This document shows positions 52,417-59,710 of a stretch of DNA of 64,000 bases, in pieces. The stretch's first letter is position 1; each line of letters begins with the position of its first letter. Source of the DNA: Vibrio gazogenes (lineage in GTDB: Bacteria > Pseudomonadota > Gammaproteobacteria > Enterobacterales > Vibrionaceae); the NCBI RefSeq assembly GCF_023920225.1, contig NZ_CP092588.1:1054001-1118000 (forward strand). The letters are read 5' to 3'. A program made the position numbers and the translations under genes. The notes beneath the pieces are model-generated. The model did not search any database, had not been told where the DNA came from, and saw only the letters and a program-made list of their open reading frames with translations.

Positions 52417-53304
52417 TCAGGGGTGCTCAGCCCCGATCCTCCCCCGACAAACCTGTTCGGTTAATCCCTGTAACCGCTGCACCTCTGCCACCAAATAATT
52501 CAACTCTTCTTCGGTGATTTCGTAATGGGCGGAATAGCGCGCATCAATATAGGCTCGTTGCAGGCGGCGAAAACTGCGGCGGTGGAACTTATTGTCCATC
52601 GGGAAAATATCAGCAAAAGCCGGATCTATCTGTGCACACAAGTTGCCGAGCTTCTCGATATTGTGGGATTTCGGCAGGTAGTTAGTACAAGTCAGCAATG
52701 TACAGGCCAAAAGACGCTCTGTTGCCTGATGAAGATCGAAAGAAGCTTCACTCAAAGTCAGCTCCTTTAAGGAAAAATAGAATTTCTTCAGTGAATGGGA
52801 AGCACTGCTGAACCACTGCTCATAATGCTTGCGGGCAATTTCCCGTTTTTCTTCCTCACTCAGATCACCCGGCTCCGCCAGTGGTTTCGGCGTGGCGGCA
52901 AACAGTTCAATACCCTCTTCGCGGATATCCTTAAAAAAATAGTGACCCTGTTGCAAGCGCCCATTCACTTCGTTCAAATCGTGGACAATCAACCCCAGCG
53001 GTGCGGATTTCACTTTGCGATCAATCTGCTCTTCGGCCCGCTGCCAGACCACATAATCCTCGACCAAAGCCGCTTTATTGACGATCACCAGAATATCGTA
53101 ATCACTGATATAGCCGTTAACCGGATCCTTGACCCAACGCCCTTTGGCATGGCTGCCAAACAAGATGATTTTCAGAATGCGAAACTCACTTTTACTGCCC
53201 GTTTTGCCTTGCAAGTAATCGTCTAACGTGTCACGCAGAATGGTTGAGATGTCCGCCAGCTCACGCTGTTTATATTCGGGCAGATGGTCGAGGGATGTTT
53301 TCAT
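52417..53304 (-). CDS. MNT-HEPN fusion (nucleotidyltransferase plus HEPN domain)
   Basis: 295 residues. The N-terminal minimal nucleotidyltransferase has GS at 50-51 in ILFGSHAKGRW and Asp68/Asp70 in YISDYDILV. After about residue 150 a helical HEPN-like domain follows (KKFYFSLKELTLSEASFDLH, QATERLLACTLLTCTNYLPK, HNIEKLG). In MNT/HEPN toxin-antitoxin pairs the nucleotidyltransferase modifies the HEPN RNase; here both are one chain, as also known in some HEPN-MNT fusions. A clear R-x4-6-H catalytic motif of active HEPN RNases is not obvious, so RNase activity is uncertain. The last ~17 codons are duplicated at 34461-34540. Confidence 0.88.
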   Translation of the reverse strand: MKTSLDHLPEYKQRELADISTILRDTLDDYLQGKTGSKSEFRILKIILFGSHAKGRWVKDPVNGYISDYDILVIVNKAALVEDYVVWQRAEEQIDRKVKSAPLGLIVHDLNEVNGRLQQGHYFFKDIREEGIELFAATPKPLAEPGDLSEEEKREIARKHYEQWFSSASHSLKKFYFSLKELTLSEASFDLHQATERLLACTLLTCTNYLPKSHNIEKLGNLCAQIDPAFADIFPMDNKFHRRSFRRLQRAYIDARYSAHYEITEEELNYLVAEVQRLQGLTEQVCRGRIGAEHP

Positions 53305-53509
53305 AATCGCAGCATTGAGGCTCGTTGTGGATGAATAGCGCTAGCATAAAAGAAGCTCTCAGCAAAAAACACCGTTTATCATGGTTTTAGCACGGCTCAA
53401 AGGTAAAATGCGACGCGGTTCTTTTTTATTCTTCGCCTCTATGATTCTCTCCGCTTCCAGCTTCGAGGCATGACACAAAGAATGAACAGCCTCCGCAAGC
53501 TGACTAGGT
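53305..53509. other. Short intergenic stretch
   Basis: 205 bp between the immunity gene stop and the MNT-HEPN start. A TTG-started ORF at 53359-53568 covers it and overlaps the immunity gene. It lacks a ribosome site and I cannot support it. Confidence 0.4.
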
Positions 53510-53998
53510 CTAGAAATCCAATTGAACAGAGACCGCTTGAGAGTTGTCAGAACCACTGTTTTTTTCAATTGTCAGGGCATTAAAAAAATCATCAGCATGA
53601 TCAAATAATTTAAACCTTGTCATATCAATACCATTCGTGAACAAATAAATGGCATTGTCATCCGTTGATACACAAATATGATTACTTCCAGAACTACCAC
53701 CAATTGAGTAAAGGTCACTCTCTGCTTCTAAATTTTTCAAACTTTGGTTGGCTTTCTCGATGTTAAAAGGACTATCTTCTATTCCCCACAGAACCTCTAA
53801 TGACAGATCTCCATTCCTGCCTTCTAAACTCGTTTTGTACTGCGGTTTAAAAATCACATTTTCAGAAAAAAGAACTGATCTCTTGTAGTGGCGAACAATA
53901 TGACTCGCACTAGATGGCATAGGTGGAAGCGCGGTATTTACCTCTTCAATAGCTAGTATCACATTGAGTTCTTGAAGTTTTTTCTCTATGTTGATCAT
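53510..53998 (-). CDS. SUKH-like (SMI1/KNR4) immunity protein
   Basis: Likely cytoplasmic immunity protein for the toxin encoded just upstream; 162 residues. It shows an N-terminal helix (INIEKKLQELNVILAIEEVN) followed by the short proline-containing LPPMPSSASHIVRHY, then strands LEVLWGIEDSPFNIEKANQS and YSIGGSSGSNHICVSTDDNA with IYLFTNGIDMTRFKLFDHAD, ending in a helix. This LP-x(n)-hydrophobic plus G-S-x-x layout is that of SUKH proteins. The ATG overlaps the toxin stop (ATGA), the normal arrangement for toxin-immunity pairs. Confidence 0.78.
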   Translation of the reverse strand: MINIEKKLQELNVILAIEEVNTALPPMPSSASHIVRHYKRSVLFSENVIFKPQYKTSLEGRNGDLSLEVLWGIEDSPFNIEKANQSLKNLEAESDLYSIGGSSGSNHICVSTDDNAIYLFTNGIDMTRFKLFDHADDFFNALTIEKNSGSDNSQAVSVQLDF

Positions 53999-55560
53999 TT
54001 GTTATGTGACCTCATGTCTGATGCTGAACCAATATGTGGAATATTACTATGTAAGTCCGTCGGAATAAGCTGTATTTCAGTTAAAGTATGATGATGAGGT
54101 GTTAATCCTTTATCTCTCAAAAGGTTTTTTGCTGCATGACTACTGGAAAGATTTTTAGCGTTTGCTATTTCATCATAAACTCTAGTGAAATCGTCTTTCG
54201 TCCCGTCTAACACGCCATTTTCAAAGATAAGACGACCTTTTGACCATTTATCAAAAATCGGTCTCCCATTTTTAAAGGGGATTGCCTCACCGTTGGTTAC
54301 TCTGTTAACTACATCTAAATCAGACTGCCATAGCCCATTACCGGGCACACCTTGAATCCACCGTCCATTCGTTCGTGGTAATCGCGTTTTAGGTGTCAAA
54401 TTATACACCACATACAACGGTGGTAATCCAGTCTCTGCCGGAAAGGTCAAAATATAGTCTTGCAGAACCGCATCAGCAATTGGGGTAATATAGGTATTAT
54501 CAAATTCTTGGCCTTGCTCCGCTTCTGGATGGATCCAGATATCGTACTTTTCCATCTCCGGAATGGGATTAACTAAGATTGGTTTACCGCCAAAATCGCC
54601 ACTGATCGGCACCCATTCAATGGTGACATCCGGCTCTAACTCGACGACAAACCGCTCACCGACCCGTTTGACCTCACGCTTAGGGATATTCGTCCCATTG
54701 ACGTGATAGCCATAAATTTGCCCTGCCGCATTGAACCCTAAGCGTATATTGGTTTCAACCATATCTCTATTGCGAATATCGGCTGCACTGTAGAGCGTAC
54801 TGTCCGCTAATTTGTTAGGCACAAATACCGCTAGAATGCCAGCTTGCCCGACGATTTTCATCGCCATTCCCGGCAACTCTGCCAATGCCGTACCACCAAT
54901 ACGCGTTAAAAAAACTTCTTCAGAAGCAGCACTAATCCCCTGCCCGACAGCAAGTGTATAAGCCGCATAATCCCCCAGCGCAGAAAGCGGCTCTCTTCGT
55001 GTACCGATGTCACACGTACCACTCGGCACCAGAGCAGATTTGGCAAAACGGGAAGGACTGACGGGCGGCTTATTAAAAGCATCCTGCCATGCGGATGAAG
55101 GCAATGGGATTTTATCCAGCGCCTGTAATCGCTCCTGACGCTGGCGGAGCAACCGCTGTTGTAAACTCAGCTTCACAGGTTCACGTTCAACATAAGGCTC
55201 GGTATACACAGAAGCATTCACATTGCCGGGATAAGTCGAACCAATACCATGATTGACCAGTTCAACTCTGGCGGTATAAGCCTTGTTAGCCAGCCCGTCG
55301 AGCTGAGGCTCAATATCGGGATTGACTCGCCAGTATTGATTGCCCCACTCATCCCGATCTCGAATCAGCAAAGGAATCGATGGCACATCAGTCAGCAATA
55401 CCTGATGACCGCTACGCAGCTGTTCAAGAAAATCGGCAAAGCGCATTCCGGCAGGGATAACGGATTTCACATCTGACTCACGTAAGGCGGCAAAATCCCC
55501 TTCAACTTGAGCAAACTCATAACGCATCAGGTTGTGTATTTGAATGGTTTGATAGTTCAT
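53995..55560 (-). CDS. S-type pyocin-like nuclease toxin, HNH/EndoVII-like C-terminus
   Basis: Polymorphic antibacterial toxin, 521 residues. The N-terminal ~120 residues (MRYEFAQVEGDFAALRESDV) are not recognised. Residues about 170-420 look like an S-type pyocin domain (SALGDYAAYTLAVGQGISAA, YGYHVNGTNIPKREVKRVGE, LPPLYVVYNLTPKTRLPRTN). The C-terminal ~90 residues form a nuclease with GLTPHHHTLTEIQLIPTDLH and NIPHIGSASDMR, i.e. an HHH motif of HNH/EndoVII-type toxins. No signal peptide and no adjacent secretion gene, so the delivery route (type VI or other) is unknown. It is paired with the SUKH-like gene. Confidence 0.85.
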   Translation of the reverse strand: MNYQTIQIHNLMRYEFAQVEGDFAALRESDVKSVIPAGMRFADFLEQLRSGHQVLLTDVPSIPLLIRDRDEWGNQYWRVNPDIEPQLDGLANKAYTARVELVNHGIGSTYPGNVNASVYTEPYVEREPVKLSLQQRLLRQRQERLQALDKIPLPSSAWQDAFNKPPVSPSRFAKSALVPSGTCDIGTRREPLSALGDYAAYTLAVGQGISAASEEVFLTRIGGTALAELPGMAMKIVGQAGILAVFVPNKLADSTLYSAADIRNRDMVETNIRLGFNAAGQIYGYHVNGTNIPKREVKRVGERFVVELEPDVTIEWVPISGDFGGKPILVNPIPEMEKYDIWIHPEAEQGQEFDNTYITPIADAVLQDYILTFPAETGLPPLYVVYNLTPKTRLPRTNGRWIQGVPGNGLWQSDLDVVNRVTNGEAIPFKNGRPIFDKWSKGRLIFENGVLDGTKDDFTRVYDEIANAKNLSSSHAAKNLLRDKGLTPHHHTLTEIQLIPTDLHSNIPHIGSASDMRSHNK

Positions 55561-56146
55561 TGACGTTGTTGGCTGAGCCGTGATTGTTTTTATTGGTGAA
55601 TGCTGGTTGATGCTCGTTTATTGATAGAAACATTCTCATATAAGCCAACAATTATATTCAAACGAATTTATAAAGCATACTCAAATTTAAGGGAAAGGTG
55701 ATTTTTGGAATGGGGGCAACAGGGAGTCTCGCTTGAGGTGATTAAATTGTATTTTAGTATGTGAAATGGTAGTGCTGTGGTTTGGGACGCAGTTACGTTT
55801 CTCTGTTTCATTAGCATCTTCGACTGCGCCCCAGAGACTTTTGCCCAGCAGCAAAAGTCCCCAAAAGTGCCTTGAGTTTGAGTTCAGCGCACATAATCAG
55901 GGTCGGATTGATTCGCATCCTGCTCAGGCAATCCTGAAAAATCGTCCATGATTTTTCCCCCTGAGTTCAGTGATCAAATTGACTTTTTAAGAATGTTTCA
56001 CCGCACGCAAATCAACCACCCAACCAAGAAAATCATTCATGGAAGAATGATTAAGCTTTTCCGGGCAGGACGCCCGTAAAAGCTGGTTCTGGACAACGTG
56101 CGACGCCGCCAAACAAAAAAGATTTTCTGGTTCGTCTTTAACCCTT

Positions 56147-56170
56147 GTTCCCACGGTCCTCCGTGGGAAT
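56147..56170. repeat. REP-like palindrome
   Basis: GTTCCCACGG-TCCT-CCGTGGGAAT, an imperfect 10-bp inverted repeat. The duplicate lies at 57817-57840. It interrupts element A, whose third hairpin is missing here. Confidence 0.7.
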
Positions 56171-56446
56171 ACATACCGAACCAAAAATCACCATGATTGG
56201 CAGATATCAATTCGTCCTGTTTCGCCTTCATAATGACGAGCACTGAAATAACGCCAGTGAGTCACTTTATCAACATAGCGTTTTGGTGAATCGATTCAAC
56301 CTTCTGATGCATCATTCCATCACTTTGTATTCATTCAGGGTGTACGCCTTCCTGCCAAAACTGATCGCTTATTGCGGATGATGCACTGGATGATAACCGG
56401 GGTGGTACAAGCGTTGAACTTTGCTTGCCACTTCTAAGCCAGGTAT

Positions 56447-56473
56447 GCATTCCCACGCGGAGCGTGGGAACGA
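56447..56473. repeat. REP-like palindrome
   Basis: TTCCCACGC-GGA-GCGTGGGAA inside GCATTCCCACGC and GCGTGGGAACGA, a type of dispersed palindrome common in marine gammaproteobacteria. The duplicate lies at 58118-58144. Confidence 0.7.
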
Positions 56474-56777
56474 GGTGCAAAGAAACATCACCGGGATCCA
56501 ACGGTGATATATGCAATTGTGAATTAAATCAACCAATCGCATATTCAAAATGACAAAAATAACGTTGTCCACAAGCAATCATCCTGTCACCAAGCCCCCC
56601 ACACCGCCTGCGCCATGCTGCTCACAAAAACGCTATACAATCATTGTATTAGCCAGAAATTCCCGATATCTTATAAATTCTACTGACATTGTTCTGACAG
56701 GTGAATCTGTGGATAACTCGAGGCCATCCAAAACCGCATTGCAAGTGATTGATTTTAAACTTTCATTACGGGGGTGA

Positions 56778-57151
56778 GTTTCAGTAGGTCTGGCCGTTTA
56801 GGCCGTTGAGACAATGTAGGACATTATGAGCCATACAATCAACACTGTTTCAGTAGGTCTGGCCGTTTAGGCCGTTGAGACAATGTAGGACATTATGAGC
56901 CATACAATCAACACTGTTTCAGTAGGTCTGGCCGTTTAGGCCGTTGAGACGCCCGCACGCGGGCTTTTTTTTCTGCTACACTCAGTTTCAGTAGGTCTGG
57001 CCGTTTAGGCCGTTGAGACCATGCCTGCAGCATGCATGTACTTTTCTTCTCTGGGTTTCAGTAGGTCTGGCCGTTTAGGCCGTTGAGACTTTTTCTAAAT
57101 AAGCAGCACCTAAAGTATTACCTGTGTTTCAGTAGGTCTGGCCGTTGAGAC
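56778..57151 (+). CRISPR. CRISPR array 5 (35-bp type III repeats, five spacers)
   Basis: Repeats at 56778, 56847, 56916, 56985 and 57055 are full; the last (57126-57151) is 26 bp, missing one GGCCGTTTA unit. Spacers are 34, 34, 34, 35 and 36 bp. Spacers 1 and 2 are identical (AATGTAGGACATTATGAGCC...). Spacer 3 begins GCCCGCACGCGGGC followed by eight T, a complete intrinsic terminator in the direction of array transcription. Spacer 4 carries CATGC-CTGCA-GCATG. Confidence 0.95.
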
Positions 57152-57810
57152 TCACATGAAAAATTTGGCAAACGCTTCTCCGTCCGGTTGTTTCACCAAC
57201 TCAAATCAACCACCCAACCAAGAAAATCATTCATGGAAGAATGATTAGGCTTTTCCGGGCAGGACGCCCGTAAAAGCTGGTTCTGGACAACGTGCGACCA
57301 AGCCAAACAAAGAAGATTTTCTGGTTCGTCTTTCATCTCTGAAAGATGAACTGGCGCACAGAGTACCGATGTTTCTGAAATTGAGGAACCTGATTGTGCG
57401 TCAAAATTGGGAGCCGGAGGCTGGAAAGGTTGAAAATCGAGGTGTGGTGATTTGGTGCGCAATTACTCTTGCCGATTTCAATGGCATCTTCGAAAGCGCC
57501 CCAGAGACTTTTGCCCAGCAGCAAAAGTCCCCAAAAGTGCCTTGAGTTTGAGTTCAGCGCACATAATCAGGGTCGGATTGATTCGCATCCTGCTCAGGCA
57601 ATCCTGAAAAATCGTCCATGATTTTTCACCCTGAGTTCAGTGATCAAATTGACTTTTTAAGAATATTCCCCCCAACTCAAATCAACCACCCAACCAAGAA
57701 AATCATTCATGGAAGAATGATTAAGCTTTTCCGGGCAGGACGCCCGTAAAAGCTGGTTCTGGACAACGTGCGACTCCGTCAAACAAAAAAGATTTTCTGG
57801 TTCGTCTTTA
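57152..57810 (+). repeat. Array tail tag plus A-B-A block after array 5
   Basis: Tag TCACATGAAAAATTTGGCAA, then A (57189-57435), linker, B (about 57490-57660) and an A truncated near 57810 by the REP-like palindrome. The first hairpin here reads AATCATTC/GAATGATT, a paired change from AACCATTC/GAATGGTT. Confidence 0.85.
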
Positions 57811-58448
57811 ACCCTTGTTCCCACGGTCCTCCGTGGGAATACATACAGAACCAAAAATCACCATGATTGGCAGATATCAATTCGTCCTGTTTCGCCTTCA
57901 TAATGACGAGCACTGAAATAACGCCAGTGAGTCACTTTATCAACATAACGTTTTGGTGAATCGATTCAACCTTCTGATGCATCATTTCACCACTTTGTAT
58001 TCATTCAGGGTGTACGCCTTCCTGCCAAAACTGATCGCTTATTGCGGATGATGCACTGGATGATAGCCGGGGGTGGTACAAGCGTTGAACTTTGCTTGCC
58101 ACTTCTAAGTCAGGTATGCATTCCCACGCGGAGCGTGGGAACGAGGTGTAAAGAAACATCACCGGGATCCAACGGTGATATATGCAATTGTGAATCAAAT
58201 CAACCAATCGCATATTCAAAATGACAAAAATAACGTTGTCCACAAGCAATCATCCTATCACCAAGCCCCCCACTCCGCTTGCGTCATGCTGCTCACAAAA
58301 ACGCTATACAATCATTGTATTAGCCAGAAATCCCCGATATCTTATAAATTCTACTGACATTGTTCTGACAGGTGAATCTGTGGATAACTCGAGGCCATCC
58401 AAAACCGCATTGCAAGTGATTGATTTTAAACTTTCATTACGGGGGTGA
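57811..58448. repeat. Second copy of the ~930-bp duplication, ending in leader copy 5
   Basis: Continues the duplicate of 55825-56777: REP-like palindromes at 57817-57840 and 58118-58144, then the extended leader ending at 58448. No gene seen. Confidence 0.85.
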
Positions 58449-58542
58449 GTTTCAGTAGGTCTGGCCGTTTAGGCCGTTGAGACTCAAAGTTTTGCCGGTG
58501 ATGACCACCACTTGGCGTTTCAGTAGGTCTGGCCGTTTAGGC
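58449..58542 (+). CRISPR. CRISPR array 6 (35-bp type III repeats, one spacer)
   Basis: A full repeat at 58449-58483, a 33-bp spacer and a 26-bp truncated repeat at 58517-58542 that runs into the tag TCGCATGAAAAATTTGGCAA exactly as in array 4. Confidence 0.9.
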
Positions 58543-59300
58543 TCGCATGAAAAATTTGGCAACCGCTTCTCCGTCCGGTTGTTTCACCCAACTCAAATCA
58601 ACCACCCAACCAAGAAAATCATTCATGGAAGAATGATTAAGCTTTTCCGGGCAGGACGCCCGTAAAAGCTGGTTCTGGACACCGTGCGACGCCGTCAAAC
58701 AAAAAAGATTTTCTGGTTCGTCTTTCATCTCTGAAAGATGAACTGGCACACAGGACACCGATGCTTCTGAAATTGAGGAACGCAATTGTGTGTCAAATCT
58801 GGGAGCCAATTGCTGGGGAATATAAAAATTGAGGTGCAGCGGTTTGGTGCGCGATTACTTTTACCAATTTCAATGGCATCTTCGAAAGCGCCCCAGAGAC
58901 TTTTGCCCAGCAGCAAAAGTCCCCAAAAGTGCCTTAAGTTTGAGTTCAGCGCGTGTAATCAGGGTCGGATTGATTCGCATCCTGCTCAAGCAATCCTGAA
59001 AAATCGTCCATGATTTTTCACCCTGAGTTCAGTGATCAAATTGACTTTTTAAGAATATTCCCCCCAACTCAAATCAACCACCCAACCAAGAAAACCATTC
59101 AAGGATGAATGGTTAGGCTTTTCCGGGCAGGACGCCCGTAAAAGCAGGTTCTGGACAACGTGCGACGCCGTCAAACAAAAAAAGATTTTCTGGTTACTCT
59201 TGCATCTTGGCAAGAGTAACTGGCGCACAGAGCACCAATGCCTCTGAAACCGAAAAACGTAATTGTGCGTCATATTCCAATGCCGGAGCCGGAGGCTGGA
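58543..59300 (+). repeat. Array tail tag plus A-B-A block after array 6
   Basis: A (58585-58815), linker, B (about 58880-59050), A (59062-59300). The last A has the GTTACTCTTGC/GCAAGAGTAAC form of the third hairpin. It ends the repeat zone. Confidence 0.85.
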
Positions 59301-59710
59301 AAGATAACAATTCAGCAACCACAGTTCACTGCACCAACACAATACGCCCGACTGCTGACTTCGACTGCCAAAAATTGTCTAGGTCAGTTTTGATAAATGG
59401 GTATTGAACATCCAAACGTTCAGTCTGTAAATCAATACCATACCCTTTCTCCGTGATCGTGACAAAGATAATGTGAGGCTTAAGTTGGCTTCTAGCCTAG
59501 GTGTGATGACAGCTAGGTATAGCGTTATCTGCTCGTTGTGTCGATTAGCCCGACTATTTCTTACTGTTATACATCTGGAATGTGTGATCACAACGATAAA
59601 ACTGTACAGACCAATTATTGGTTTATTGGCTTTTCAATATTGATCACAAAAACAACCAATTTTTAACGGTTAAATAGACTTAGTAACATTCTTAGCGTCA
59701 GGAGACCTCA
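59301..59710. promoter_or_regulatory. Upstream region of the sugar-acid operon
   Basis: About 410 bp without a credible gene. The part near 59585 contains TGTGATCACA, and 59610-59622 the palindrome ACCAATTATTGGT. AGGAGA lies just before the first ATG. Confidence 0.5.
59610..59622. promoter_or_regulatory. Candidate GntR (UxuR/ExuR-like) operator
   Basis: ACCAAT-T-ATTGGT is a perfect palindrome of the TTGGT/ACCAA kind bound by FCD-type GntR regulators of hexuronate pathways. It lies 89 bp before the first gene of an operon that encodes such a regulator; a further ACCAATTTT occurs near 59655. Confidence 0.5.

Larger units (their letters stand above)
55561..56777. repeat. Repeat-filled region before array 5, first copy of a ~930-bp duplication
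   Basis: No gene seen. Element B starts near 55820, a truncated element A at 55998-56135, then REP-like palindromes, a segment containing GAGTCACTTTATCAACATAG, and the extended leader (copy 4, 56478-56777). The part from about 55825 to 56777 recurs at 57496-58448, offset by ~1671 bp, nearly identical throughout. Confidence 0.85.

Noticed and set aside
53359..53568. 69-codon leftward ORF between the immunity gene and MNT-HEPN
   Set aside because: TTG start, no ribosome site, overlaps the immunity gene, and no recognisable similarity.
32440..59300. Insertion sequence or transposase as source of the repeats
   Set aside because: No transposase-like protein or flanking target-site duplication was found; the repeats are better described as elements A and B.
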